Positions 7,003-15,803 of a stretch of DNA of 24,148 nucleotides are shown here, piece after piece (the stretch's first letter is position 1; the number at the start of each line of letters is the position of its first letter). The DNA lies in the NCBI GenBank assembly GCA_035273665.1, contig DATEOW010000032.1:1-24148 (forward strand), written 5' to 3'. Origin of the DNA: DATEEW01 sp035273665 (lineage in GTDB: Bacteria > Pseudomonadota > Gammaproteobacteria > Burkholderiales > SG8-39). Below the pieces are notes generated by a model. That model saw nothing but the letters and a program-made list of their open reading frames with translations. It had not been told where the DNA came from and ran no database searches. The translations under genes and the position numbers were made by a program.

Positions 7003-9284
7003 CAGAAGCTTGACCCGAATTGGAACTGGAATCGTTGCACGTCGTCGCCGTCTTCCGAATTCAGGGGGAAAGCGACGATAAGCTTAAGCGGCCCGAAAGG
7101 CGAATTCCAGTTCAAGAACGCACCGGTAGAGTACCGCAACTTCACGTCGCTCAGTGTTTCGTCCTCTTCATCCGACCATACCTGACCGACATCGAAGAAC
7201 AACCCTAAGCGGGCCGATCTGTCCAACCCCATTCCGGGGACGGGAAACATCAATTCTGCATTACCGACGAATTTTCTGGACCCACCCACCGCGCGATCGT
7301 CGTCATCGCGTGGACCCAATGAGCTTTGCTTGTAGCCGCGCAGGGATGAGGCGCCGCCCGCATAAAACGACTTGAAGAACGGCAGGGTGCTATCACCATA
7401 ATCGCCGGCGTAACCCGCTTCACCCCCAAGCATCAACACGACGTCAGACGATATCGGGTGATACCACTGGAGCTGGTAGCTTGCTTTGTAGTAGGTCAGA
7501 TCCATGCCGGGCAATCCGACCTCGAAGAATGCACGCTGATAGGTGCCTGCCGTGGTCCAGATGGCGCTATCGCGGCGGTCGCGAGCCCAACCCGCCGTGG
7601 CGATAAGTGCCGTAGGATCATCGGTACCGACATCTTCGACAAAGTCCACGAAGCGATCAGGGCTGTCGTCGAATAACTCGATCTTGGTGAGTTCGAATGC
7701 CAAACCAAAGTTGATCCGATCGGTTTCGCTCACAGGCACCCCGCCTCGCACACCGGCGCCATAGGTGTCGGTGACATAACGACCTAAATCCAGATCGTCA
7801 GTATCGAAGCGGCGATTATAGATATCAAAACCAGCGCTCACGCCGTCAATGGTGAAATACGGGTTGGTATAAGACATGCCGATATTTCGGTTCACCTTGC
7901 TGGTGTTCGTGTTGATGCTCAGCGATTTCCCGGTACCGAACACATTGGTTTGCTGCACCGAACCAGCTAACACCAGGCCGTCCGAACTCGATAAACCGGC
8001 GCCGAACATCAATTGCCCGGTGGGCTTCTCGACGACTTTGTAAGTGACATCGACTTGGTCCGTGGTTCCGGCAACGGGCTCCGTATCGAGAGTCACTTCA
8101 GTGAAATAGTTGAGCTTGTCGACGCGGCGCTTGGAAAGCTGAAGCTTTTCGTTATCGTAGTACGCCCCTTCGAGCTGTCGCATTTCACGGCGGATGACTT
8201 CATCCCGCGTGCGGGTATTTCCGACCACATTGAGCCGTCGCACGTAAACCCGGCGGCCCGGATCGACCATGATCGTGAACGCAACCGTACGATTTTCTTT
8301 ATTAATCTCCGGCACCGCGTTGGCATTTGCAAAGGCATAGCCTTCGTTTCCCAACCGATCGGTAATTGCCTTGCTTGAATCCGTGAGCTTGCGGCGGGAA
8401 AACGCTTCGCCCGGCTTGATTTTGACGAGCTTCATCAGCTCGGTTTCTGGCAGCAGCAGATCGCCGCCCAACTTCACATCGCTGACCGTATATTTCTCGC
8501 CTTCGGCGATATTGATGGTGATGTAGATATCACGCTTGTCCGGCGTAATCGTGACTTGCGTCGACTCGATATTAAAATCCAGGTAACCGCGATCCAGATA
8601 GAAAGAACGCAGCGTTTCCAGATCCGCCGAGAGCTTTTGTCGCGAATACTGGTCGTTCTTCGTGTACCACGTGAAAATGCCGGGCGTGCGAAGAGCGAAG
8701 AGCTCAAGCAGATCTTTCTCCGAGTAAGCTTGGTTGCCGACGATATTGAGACTTTTAATCTTCGCCGCTTCGCCCTCGTTAACGGCGAAATTGATGGCGA
8801 CGCGATTTCGGTCCAAGGGCGTCACCGTCGTTTCAATGGTGACACCATATTTGCCGCGAGTCAGATACTGACGCTTGATTTCCTGCTCGGCCTGATCAAT
8901 GAGCGCACGATCGAAGATGCGACCGTCAGCAATATCTTTATCGCGTAGCGCTTTCTTCACGTCTTCCGCGGGGAATTCTTTCATACCGCTGAAATCGATT
9001 TGGGCGATGGCGGGCCGCTCTTCGACGATAACCACCAGGACGTTGCCTTCCGCCTCGACGCGCACATCCTTGAAGAAACCCGTGGCGAACAAGGCGCGGA
9101 TCGCTTCCGCGGCTTTGTCGTCGGTCATGCGATCGCCGACTCTGACGGGCAAATACCCGAATACGGTGCCCGCTTCGATACGCTGGATGCCGTCGACGCG
9201 GATATCGCGAATGACGAAAGGTTCCAGCGCATAGGCGCACGGCATCAGCATGGCGCCGATGAGCGCCGCGATTCTTTTCTTCAT
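7002..9284 (-). CDS. bamA: Outer membrane protein assembly factor BamA
   Basis: BamA is the Omp85-type core of the BAM complex that folds and inserts beta-barrel proteins. The 760-residue protein has a signal peptide (1-19, cleavage after CAYA), five POTRA domains spanning about residues 22-420, and a 16-stranded barrel from about 425 to the end, closing with a terminal Phe (FQFQFGSSF). The conserved loop 6 motif, normally (V/I)RGF, reads LRGY at 658-661 and is followed by 'KQSSLGPRDDDD', with an acidic run. The gene follows rseP after 34 bp, and its stop overlaps the skp start. The only Shine-Dalgarno-like sequence lies 12 nt from the ATG in the loop of a small hairpin (listed separately). 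Confidence 0.97.
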   Translation of the reverse strand: MKKRIAALIGAMLMPCAYALEPFVIRDIRVDGIQRIEAGTVFGYLPVRVGDRMTDDKAAEAIRALFATGFFKDVRVEAEGNVLVVIVEERPAIAQIDFSGMKEFPAEDVKKALRDKDIADGRIFDRALIDQAEQEIKRQYLTRGKYGVTIETTVTPLDRNRVAINFAVNEGEAAKIKSLNIVGNQAYSEKDLLELFALRTPGIFTWYTKNDQYSRQKLSADLETLRSFYLDRGYLDFNIESTQVTITPDKRDIYITINIAEGEKYTVSDVKLGGDLLLPETELMKLVKIKPGEAFSRRKLTDSSKAITDRLGNEGYAFANANAVPEINKENRTVAFTIMVDPGRRVYVRRLNVVGNTRTRDEVIRREMRQLEGAYYDNEKLQLSKRRVDKLNYFTEVTLDTEPVAGTTDQVDVTYKVVEKPTGQLMFGAGLSSSDGLVLAGSVQQTNVFGTGKSLSINTNTSKVNRNIGMSYTNPYFTIDGVSAGFDIYNRRFDTDDLDLGRYVTDTYGAGVRGGVPVSETDRINFGLAFELTKIELFDDSPDRFVDFVEDVGTDDPTALIATAGWARDRRDSAIWTTAGTYQRAFFEVGLPGMDLTYYKASYQLQWYHPISSDVVLMLGGEAGYAGDYGDSTLPFFKSFYAGGASSLRGYKQSSLGPRDDDDRAVGGSRKFVGNAELMFPVPGMGLDRSARLGLFFDVGQVWSDEEDETLSDVKLRYSTGAFLNWNSPFGPLKLIVAFPLNSEDGDDVQRFQFQFGSSF

Positions 9285-9291
9285 CTTCAGA

Positions 9292-9309
9292 CGGTGTCCC
9301 TCGCCACCG
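9292..9309 (-). promoter_or_regulatory. Small hairpin just upstream of the bamA start
   Basis: On the minus strand the rseP-bamA gap holds a perfect 5-bp inverted repeat, CGGTG and CACCG, around an 8-nt loop GCGAGGGA. Three further pairs (CTT with AAG) are possible across a 4-nt bulge, reaching to the base before the ATG at 9284. The loop contains GAGGGA, the only purine-rich sequence here that could pair with 16S rRNA. This could tune bamA translation, but a 5-bp helix can arise by chance. Confidence 0.35.
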
Positions 9310-9318
9310 AAGCGGAAA

Positions 9319-10674
9319 CTATCCCAGTAGACGATTTATATCGTTATAAAAAGCAAACACCATCAGTGCCAACAACATGGCCAGGCCTGCGCGCTGGCCC
9401 AAGTCCATAATGCGTTCGGACACCGGGCTACCCTTCAAAAATTCGATCGTATAGTACATCAGGTGCCCGCCGTCTAATAGAGGAATGGGCAAGAGGTTCA
9501 GTACGCCGAGACTGATGCTGATCAGCGCAAGAAAGTTGATGTAACTGACGAGGCCCATTTTGGCCGACTGGCCCGCATAATCGGCGATGGTCACGGGACC
9601 GGAGAGATTGCGCCACGACAACTGACCCGTCAGCATTTTTCCCATGGCACGCAGGGAAAATATCGACATGTCCCATGTGCGTTTGAACCCCTGAAGCAAA
9701 GCCTCGCCGACGCCGTATTCAAGCGTTAATTGATATTCCTTGACTGCGTTTTGGTCGGCAATTAGACCTGCACCCATGCGTCCTTGGCCTGGCCGTTCAG
9801 GCGCCCCGTCCACGGGAGTGACCACGACTTCGCGCACCATGCCGTCTCTTTCGATACCTAATGGAAGCGGCTTGCCCAGCGACGCACTGATCTGCTTGAT
9901 CAGCGCATGTCCATTCGATACCGGTTGTCCGGCGGCCGTGAGAATACGATCGCCGCTCTGGAGTCCTGCTCGCTCGGCCGGAGACTCGGCAAAGACTTTG
10001 CCGACCATGACCGGCAGATCGACAGTGTGCAATCCCAGACGGCTGATGAGATCCTGCTCCGGCTGGTCACCGGCGTCGGGTAGCACCTCGAGTGTGCGCC
10101 ATTGCCGCATATTGTGTGCGTCGAGCACTTCCAATTGAATGGGGACATGATCGAGCGCGTATTGCAATACTTGCCACCGCAAGTCGGACCAGCCGGTCAC
10201 AGGTTGCCCATTCACCGACAGGACGAGATCGCCGCCTTGCTGCCCGCTTTTTTCCGCGATGCTCATGGGTTCCGGCGTCCCCAATACCGGTTTCATATCC
10301 GGCACACCGTTCAGGCAAAGCCCCCAGTAGAAAAGAATTGCAAGAAGGAAATTCGCAATAGGCCCTGCGGACACGATGGCGAAACGCTTGCCGACGCTCT
10401 GTCGATTGAATGCACGGTTCAGATCCTCTGGAGCAACCTCGCCTTCGCGTTCGTCGACCATCTTGACGTACCCGCCCAAGGGAATCGCCGCCAATGCCCA
10501 CTCCGTCTGATCCTTGCCAAAGCGCCGCATCAACAGCGGTTTACCGAAGCCGACGGAGAACCGCAGGACTTTCACCCCACATAGACGTGCCACCCAGTAA
10601 TGGCCCAATTCATGAACGACGATCAGAACGCCAAGGGCGAGAATAAATGCGGCAACCGTATGTAGAAAACTCAT
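9319..10674 (-). CDS. rseP: Site-2 intramembrane zinc metalloprotease RseP
   Basis: RseP cuts the anti-sigma factor RseA within the membrane to release sigma-E when outer-membrane proteins misfold, and also removes leftover signal peptides. The 451-residue length matches E. coli RseP (450). The first transmembrane helix carries the zinc motif HELGH at residues 21-25; the third metal ligand, Asp401, is in 'NLLPIPLLDGGHLMYY'. Two PDZ domains lie between about residues 120 and 310, including 'ERAGLQSGDRILTAAGQPVS'. There are transmembrane segments at the N-terminus, near 95-115, near 380-400, and at the C-terminus. The ATG at 10674 overlaps the dxr stop (ATGA). Placement directly before bamA and skp fits its role in outer-membrane surveillance. 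Confidence 0.96.
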   Translation of the reverse strand: MSFLHTVAAFILALGVLIVVHELGHYWVARLCGVKVLRFSVGFGKPLLMRRFGKDQTEWALAAIPLGGYVKMVDEREGEVAPEDLNRAFNRQSVGKRFAIVSAGPIANFLLAILFYWGLCLNGVPDMKPVLGTPEPMSIAEKSGQQGGDLVLSVNGQPVTGWSDLRWQVLQYALDHVPIQLEVLDAHNMRQWRTLEVLPDAGDQPEQDLISRLGLHTVDLPVMVGKVFAESPAERAGLQSGDRILTAAGQPVSNGHALIKQISASLGKPLPLGIERDGMVREVVVTPVDGAPERPGQGRMGAGLIADQNAVKEYQLTLEYGVGEALLQGFKRTWDMSIFSLRAMGKMLTGQLSWRNLSGPVTIADYAGQSAKMGLVSYINFLALISISLGVLNLLPIPLLDGGHLMYYTIEFLKGSPVSERIMDLGQRAGLAMLLALMVFAFYNDINRLLG

Positions 10675-11870
10675 GCCATTACCTTTGATGAACGCGTTAG
10701 CAGGCCGGACGCGTATCGACGCGCCAAACCGTCCGCTTCGACGACGTCGTCGAGCGTTTCAAGTTTAGATGCCGGAAGCGCCTGAAGCGTATCCTCAATC
10801 ACCGTCGTGATCTGCGTGAAAGGAAGGCGGCGTGAAAGGAAAGCATCTACCGCAACCTCGTTCGCCGCATTGAAGACTGTGGATGCCGAACCTCCCGCCG
10901 CCAGCACTTGGTAAGCCAATGCCAGCGCGCGAAAACGTATGAAATCCGGCTTTTCGAAGCTCAATGTCCCGATCCGCGCGAGGTCAAGTAAATCGACCCC
11001 CGCCTCTACCCGATCCGGATAAGTCAGTGCCTGTGCGATAGGCGTACGCATGTCAGGATGTCCCATCTGCGCCAACACCGAACCATCGATGTATTCCACC
11101 ATGGAATGGACCACGCTTTGTGGATGGAGCAACACTTCGATTTGCTCGGCCGGCGCGCCGAAAAGCCAATGTGCCTCGACAATTTCCAACGCTTTATTCA
11201 TCATCGTCGCTGAATCGACCGAAATTTTGCGTCCCATCCGCCACACGGGATGCGCGCATGCTTGGTCAGGTGTGACCTGCGAGAGTTCCCCCAGCAGCTG
11301 GGTGCGGAACGGTCCGCCGCTGCCAGTGAGAACGATACGGCGAACGCCACAATCGTCCAACCTGCCGCGCGCCAAATGAGGCAAGCACTGAAAAATAGCA
11401 TTATGTTCGCTGTCGATTGGCAGCAGATCGACAGCGTTGGTTTGAACTGCCGCCATAAAAACGGGGCCGGCCATGACCAGTGCTTCCTTGTTCGCCAGCA
11501 GCACCTTCTTGCCCGAGCGCGCTGCGGCCAGCGTGGGTTTGAGTCCTGCCGCCCCCACAATTGCAGCCATCACGGTATCGACTTCGGCATGTGAGGCCAC
11601 CGCACTGAGGCCTGCTTCTCCGTATAACACCTCCACGCTCAATCCTTCAGCGGCTGCCCCTCGGGAAAAAATACCTGCGGCATCAGCATCCGCCACAACG
11701 GCGACGGTCGGTTTATGAATGCGGCACAACGCCAATAGCTCTTCATGATTTCGGTGCGCGGTCAAAGCATAGATTTGGAACCGGTCCGGGTGCCTTGCAA
11801 TCACGTCCAGTGTGCTGCGCCCGATAGATCCCGTCGCGCCCAGAACGGTTAAGCGTTGGATGGCGCTCAT
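10671..11870 (-). CDS. dxr: 1-deoxy-D-xylulose 5-phosphate reductoisomerase
   Basis: Dxr (IspC) converts DXP to 2-C-methyl-D-erythritol 4-phosphate with NADPH, the committed step of the MEP isoprenoid pathway and the target of fosmidomycin. The 399-residue protein is full length. It has the NADPH-binding loop 'GATGSIGRSTLDVI' at 11-24, the metal-binding motif 'PIDSEHNAIFQCL' with Asp153 and Glu155, 'SVDSATMMNKALEIVEAHWL' carrying the third acidic ligand at Glu229, and 'LHPQSVVHSMVEYIDGSVLA'. The ATG at 11870 overlaps the cdsA stop (ATGA). Its isoprenoid product supplies the substrate used by UppS two genes upstream. Confidence 0.97.
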   Translation of the reverse strand: MSAIQRLTVLGATGSIGRSTLDVIARHPDRFQIYALTAHRNHEELLALCRIHKPTVAVVADADAAGIFSRGAAAEGLSVEVLYGEAGLSAVASHAEVDTVMAAIVGAAGLKPTLAAARSGKKVLLANKEALVMAGPVFMAAVQTNAVDLLPIDSEHNAIFQCLPHLARGRLDDCGVRRIVLTGSGGPFRTQLLGELSQVTPDQACAHPVWRMGRKISVDSATMMNKALEIVEAHWLFGAPAEQIEVLLHPQSVVHSMVEYIDGSVLAQMGHPDMRTPIAQALTYPDRVEAGVDLLDLARIGTLSFEKPDFIRFRALALAYQVLAAGGSASTVFNAANEVAVDAFLSRRLPFTQITTVIEDTLQALPASKLETLDDVVEADGLARRYASGLLTRSSKVMA

Positions 11871-12697
11871 TGCATCGAAACCCAGGCCGCAAGCGGCAGA
11901 ACGGGCAACAAGGCATCGATCCGATCCAACATGCCCCCATGGCCGGGCAGCATGCCTCCGCTGTCTTTGAGCCCGGCGCGCCGCTTTAGTGCGGACTCAA
12001 AGAGGTCGCCGATGATGGCGGCAAGCGTCAATAGCGCGATCAAAGGAAACATCCACAAGGCGCCGCCGGGCTTTTCCGTGAGTGTCGGGGGCACGAGTCC
12101 CGGCAAAAAGAGAATCCAGACCAAAGCGTAAAGCGCGGTGGCGGCAAAGGCACCGTAGGCACCCGCCCACGTCTTCCCTGGACTGACGTTGGGAGCCAGT
12201 TTGCGTCCGCCGAATCGGCGTCCGGAAAAATAAGCCGCCACGTCCGCAACCCAGACCACTGCCATGAACATCAGGAAGACTCCAGGCCCGACGTTGCGCA
12301 ATTGCAGCATTGCGCAATAGGTCGCCACCAAAATGAGCGCGCCCATCGGCAGTAAGACCCACAAGGGAAACGACTGCGGGCGTATGCGTAACCATAGCGG
12401 AGCTCCGATTGCCCAAAACAGGGTGGCCGCGCCAAAAAGGAACTGCAGGCTCTGCGCACTCCGCCCGCCTTCCAAGAGGCCGCTTTGCCAAGCGATTGCG
12501 ATGCCAATTGCCGTCGCAATCGAGGCAAAGACATAACGGGCGACACCGAAGATGCGTGCCAGTCGGGCCCACTCACGGACTCCCGCAAACAAGAGGATGA
12601 GAACGAACAGGCCCCAGCCCAACGGCGGCAAAAAAAATACCGCGCCGAGCAACGCCGCCAACATGAGGATCGCGGTAAAGACGCGATCGTAGAGCAC
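11867..12697 (-). CDS. cdsA: Phosphatidate cytidylyltransferase
   Basis: CdsA makes CDP-diacylglycerol from phosphatidic acid and CTP, the precursor of all membrane phospholipids. The 276-residue protein has about eight hydrophobic transmembrane segments and the family signature near the C-terminus (SALKRRAGLKDSGG, then PGHGGMLDRID), with the conserved Lys-Asp and His-Gly-Gly. 'NVSPGKTWAGAYGAFAA' is also typical. The start is a GTG at 12697, preceded by GGAG at 12710-12707 with a 9-nt spacer; there is no ATG in the short gap after uppS. The stop overlaps the dxr ATG. Confidence 0.94.
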   Translation of the reverse strand: MLYDRVFTAILMLAALLGAVFFLPPLGWGLFVLILLFAGVREWARLARIFGVARYVFASIATAIGIAIAWQSGLLEGGRSAQSLQFLFGAATLFWAIGAPLWLRIRPQSFPLWVLLPMGALILVATYCAMLQLRNVGPGVFLMFMAVVWVADVAAYFSGRRFGGRKLAPNVSPGKTWAGAYGAFAATALYALVWILFLPGLVPPTLTEKPGGALWMFPLIALLTLAAIIGDLFESALKRRAGLKDSGGMLPGHGGMLDRIDALLPVLPLAAWVSMQ

Positions 12698-12714
12698 GCG
12701 CGTGAGCTCCGCGT

Positions 12715-13482
12715 TTAAGCGAGCTTGCGCGTATCAGCGGCCTGAGCGACTTGTTCGCTGGTCCTGCCGAATCGGCGCTCGCGCTGTTGATAGGACGCCA
12801 CGGCTGCATCGAGCGCGTCCGCGTCGAAATCCGGCCACAGCAAATCGGTGAAGTACAACTCGCTGTAGGCCAATTGCCACAGGAGAAAATTGCTGATGCG
12901 TTGCTCTCCGCCGGTGCGAATGAACAAATCCGGTTCCGGCGCGTAGCTCATAGCGAGATAAGGGGCGAGCTCCGCCTCCGTATATTGCCCCACACGTTCG
13001 GGCTGTGCGTTCCCCAGGGCGTTCACGGCCTGCATGAGGTCCCAGCGACCGCCATAGTTGGCGCAAATCGTGAGGGTGAGCCTCGTGTTTCGCGCCGTAA
13101 GTGCTTCCCCTTCGGTGGCCAGACGCTGTATCGCTTCACCAAAGGGCTCAAGATTGCCCACGATGCGCAAACGAATCCCGTTCTCGTGCAGCTTGGCAAC
13201 TTCGTTTTCCAATGCGGAATGGAATAACTGTTTCAGCATCGAGACCTCTTCGACCGGTCGGCGCCAGTTCTCCGAACTGAAAGCGAACACGGTGAGATAT
13301 TCGATACCGAGCTCCGCGCACCGGCGAACCGTCGTACGTACCGCATCTGCGCCTTTGCGATGACCCGCGACCCGTGGCATAAACCGCTGCTTTGCCCAGC
13401 GGCCGTTGCCGTCCATGATGATGGCGACGTGGCGCGGGACAGCGCTCGTTGCGGGAATTTCGGTCGTCGAACTACTAAACAT
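12715..13482 (-). CDS. uppS: Isoprenyl transferase / undecaprenyl diphosphate synthase
   Basis: This cis-prenyltransferase adds isopentenyl units to farnesyl diphosphate to give the C55 carrier used for peptidoglycan and surface polysaccharides. The 255-residue protein has 'HVAIIMDGNGRWAKQR' with catalytic Asp24, 'GHRKGADAVR', 'LTVFAFSSENWRRP', 'LTICANYGGRWDL', and the C-terminal 'PDLFIRTGGEQRISNFLLWQ' with 'AYSELYFTDLLWPDF'. The ATG at 13482 is 19 bp after the frr stop, with GGAG at a suitable distance. The first 16 residues (Ser/Thr-rich) are a variable extension. Confidence 0.96.
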   Translation of the reverse strand: MFSSSTTEIPATSAVPRHVAIIMDGNGRWAKQRFMPRVAGHRKGADAVRTTVRRCAELGIEYLTVFAFSSENWRRPVEEVSMLKQLFHSALENEVAKLHENGIRLRIVGNLEPFGEAIQRLATEGEALTARNTRLTLTICANYGGRWDLMQAVNALGNAQPERVGQYTEAELAPYLAMSYAPEPDLFIRTGGEQRISNFLLWQLAYSELYFTDLLWPDFDADALDAAVASYQQRERRFGRTSEQVAQAADTRKLA

Positions 13483-13501
13483 ATTGCGGCACTCCGCTTG
13501 A

Positions 13502-14062
13502 TCAAACTTGTAGCAGTTCAGCTTCTTTCTGCTGCAGGAGTTTGTCTACTTCGCCGATATAACGGTCCGTCAGTTTTTGTACTTCTTCTTGAGAACGGCG
13601 CTCGTCGTCTTCAGAAATCGTTTTGGCTTTGAGCTCATCCTTCAAATGCGTATTCGCGTCCCGGCGCAAATTGCGGATCGCCACTTTGGCCGCTTCGCCT
13701 TCCTGCTTTACGACCTTAATCAATTCGCGGCGTCGCTCTTCGGTCAACGCCGGCATTGGCACCCTGATTAGATCGCCTTGCGTGGCCGGATTCAAACCCA
13801 AATCGGAGTCGCGGATGGCTTTTTCCACCGCTCCCACCATTTTCTTTTCCCAGGGTTGCACCGAAATAGTACGCGCATCGACCAGGTTGATATTGGCAAC
13901 TTGATTGATAGGCGTCGGCGTGCCGTAATAATCCACCATGACATGATCCAGCAGCCCGGCATGCGCCCGGCCGGTGCGAACCTTGCCCAGATCGTTTTTC
14001 AGGGTTTCGATCGACTTTTGCATTTTCTGCTCAGCCGTCTTCTTGATACTGGAGACATCCAT
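13502..14062 (-). CDS. frr: Ribosome recycling factor
   Basis: RRF splits post-termination ribosomes together with EF-G. The 186-residue protein is full length and collinear with the family: 'AEQKMQKSIETLKNDLGKVR' at the N-terminus, 'TGRAHAGLLDHVMVDYYGTP', 'ISVQPWEKKMVGAVEKAI', 'NPATQGDLIRVPMPALTEER', and the C-terminal helix 'LTDRYIGEVDKLLQQKEAEL'. The ATG at 14062 is preceded by a purine-rich GAGAGGGA ribosome binding site. The gap to pyrH is 29 bp. Confidence 0.97.
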   Translation of the reverse strand: MDVSSIKKTAEQKMQKSIETLKNDLGKVRTGRAHAGLLDHVMVDYYGTPTPINQVANINLVDARTISVQPWEKKMVGAVEKAIRDSDLGLNPATQGDLIRVPMPALTEERRRELIKVVKQEGEAAKVAIRNLRRDANTHLKDELKAKTISEDDERRSQEEVQKLTDRYIGEVDKLLQQKEAELLQV

Positions 14063-14091
14063 CGTTCGTTCCCTCTCGACTCAATGCACGT

Positions 14092-14808
14092 TCAAACGTG
14101 TACCAGCGTACCTTCATCCTCGCCGTTGACTACGCGTAGCAACGCGCCCGGCTTATAAAGACTGAAAACGTTGATCGGCAACTTCTGATCGCGGCACAAG
14201 GCGAGTGCCGTCGCATCCATGACTTTCAAATCGCGCGAAATCGCTTCGTCGAAACTGACTTTATCGTAGCGCCTGGCATTGGGGTCCTTCATCGGATCCG
14301 CGGTGTACACGCCGTCGACTTTGGTCGCTTTCAGCACGATTTCCGCCCCCACCTCACTGCCCCGTAGCGCCGCTGCGGTATCGGTTGTAAAAAATGGGTT
14401 GCCTGTACCCGCGGCGAAAACGACGATCTTGCCTTCTTCGAGATAGCGCATTGCCTTGGGACGGATATAAGGTTCGACGACCTGCTCGATATTGATCGCC
14501 GATTGGACCCTGGCCTCCAGCCCCTTCAAGCGCATCACATCCGCAAGGGCCAATGCATTCATCACCGTCGCCAGCATTCCCATATAGTCGGCGGTGGCGC
14601 GATCCATGCCGGCAGCCCCCAGCGCGACCCCGCGAAAAATATTGCCGCCGCCAATAACGGTGCCGATCTCAACACCGAGCCGATGCACTGCCGCGATTTC
14701 GTCGACGATGGTTTCGATAATGTTGCGGTTGATGCCGAAGGGATCGTCCCCCATCAGCGCCTCCCCGCTTAACTTCAACAGAATCCGCTTGTAGCGCGGT
14801 GCCGTCAT
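14092..14808 (-). CDS. pyrH: UMP kinase
   Basis: PyrH phosphorylates UMP to UDP and supplies all pyrimidine nucleotides, including UDP-sugars for the envelope. The 238-residue hexameric-type enzyme belongs to the amino acid kinase family, with 'RILLKLSGEALMG' at the N-terminus (phosphate-binding Lys12), 'GTVIGGGNIFRG' near 50-60, 'MDRATADYMGMLATVMNALA', and 'VDGVYTADPMKDPNA' near the nucleotide pocket. The ATG at 14808 follows a 42-bp gap after tsf with only a weak AGG ribosome binding site, and no terminator is seen in the gap. Confidence 0.97.
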   Translation of the reverse strand: MTAPRYKRILLKLSGEALMGDDPFGINRNIIETIVDEIAAVHRLGVEIGTVIGGGNIFRGVALGAAGMDRATADYMGMLATVMNALALADVMRLKGLEARVQSAINIEQVVEPYIRPKAMRYLEEGKIVVFAAGTGNPFFTTDTAAALRGSEVGAEIVLKATKVDGVYTADPMKDPNARRYDKVSFDEAISRDLKVMDATALALCRDQKLPINVFSLYKPGALLRVVNGEDEGTLVHV

Positions 14809-14850
14809 ATGCGTGCCTGTATTGTCGTGTTGTTGATGGCGTGCGTGGGT

Positions 14851-15732
14851 TTAGGGTTTTGCCATACCGGCTTGAGCGGCAACTTCAGCGGCGAAGTCGG
14901 TTACTTTTTTCTCGATTCCCTCGCCTACGACAAAGAATTTGTAGCCGCGTAGCTTGGTCTTGCGCGAAGCAAGCATCTTCTCGACCGTCATCTTGTCGTC
15001 TTTGACGAAGGGCTGCCCCAGTAGGGTGTTTTCCGCGAGGAATTTGTTGATGCCACCTTCGACCATTTTCGCCACGATATCGGCAGGTTTTCCCGACTCG
15101 GCGGCACGCGCAGCAAGTATGCCGCGCTCGCGCTCGATGTCTTGCGGATCGATTTCGTTCTTCGACATCGCTTTGGGTTTGGCGAAAGCGATATGCATGG
15201 CGAGATCCTTGCCCATTTCCTCTTCGCCTTCGTATTCCACGAGCACGCCAATTTTCACGCCGTGCAGGTACTGGGCGATCTTGGCATCGGTCTGAATACG
15301 CGCAATGCGGCGGATGCTGATGTTCTCACCGATTTTCTGTACGAGCGCTTGACGTTTCGCTTCGACATTCTCTCCGCCGAGGTTGAGCTGCGACACGGCT
15401 GCAACGTCGGCCGGATTTTCCTTCGCCACGAGTTCGGCGAGGCCTTTAGCCAGCGCGATAAAATCGTCGTTCTTGGCCACGAAGTCGGTTTCGCAATTCA
15501 ACTCGACAAGCGCGCCCAACTTCGCATCGCCGGAAAGATAAGCGCCAATGACACCCTCTGCTGCCACACGGCTCGCGGCCTTGTTCGCTTTTGCGCCGGA
15601 TTTGATGCGCAACAGGTCTTCTGCTTTCTTCAAATCGCCGTCGGTTTCTGCGAGCGCCTTCTTGCACTCCATCATGCCCAGACCGGTGATTTCGCGCAGC
15701 TCCTTCACCATTGCTGCGGTAACTTCAGCCAT
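14851..15732 (-). CDS. tsf: Elongation factor Ts
   Basis: EF-Ts is the guanine nucleotide exchange factor for EF-Tu. The 293-residue protein has the N-terminal UBA-like domain ('VKELREITGLGMMECKKAL'), the TDFV motif in 'NCETDFVAKNDDF' at residues 82-85, and two core subdomains including 'LVEYEGEEEMGKDLAMHIAF' and the C-terminal 'LLGQPFVKDDKMTVEKML'. I start it at the ATG at 15732, preceded by AAGGAG at 15744-15739; a GTG directly before it is in frame but less likely. It is separated from rpsB by a hairpin terminator, which probably lowers tsf output relative to rpsB. Confidence 0.97.
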   Translation of the reverse strand: MAEVTAAMVKELREITGLGMMECKKALAETDGDLKKAEDLLRIKSGAKANKAASRVAAEGVIGAYLSGDAKLGALVELNCETDFVAKNDDFIALAKGLAELVAKENPADVAAVSQLNLGGENVEAKRQALVQKIGENISIRRIARIQTDAKIAQYLHGVKIGVLVEYEGEEEMGKDLAMHIAFAKPKAMSKNEIDPQDIERERGILAARAAESGKPADIVAKMVEGGINKFLAENTLLGQPFVKDDKMTVEKMLASRKTKLRGYKFFVVGEGIEKKVTDFAAEVAAQAGMAKP

Positions 15733-15757
15733 CACTTGCTCCTTAAACTGACTTGAA

Positions 15758-15782
15758 AAAAAGGGCCAAGAGGGCCCTTTTT
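15758..15782 (-). terminator. Rho-independent terminator/attenuator between rpsB and tsf
   Basis: A perfect 10-bp inverted repeat, AAAAAGGGCC and GGCCCTTTTT, flanks a 5-nt loop. Read on the minus strand the hairpin is followed by a run of seven T, so it works as an intrinsic terminator in the direction of the operon. It lies 21 bp after the rpsB stop and 25 bp before the tsf start. As tsf and everything beyond it depend on upstream transcription, it is probably a partial terminator that sets the rpsB:tsf ratio. The symmetric A and T flanks would also stop plus-strand transcription. Confidence 0.85.
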
Positions 15783-15803
15783 ATTTGGTTTTCCGTTGGG
15801 CTT

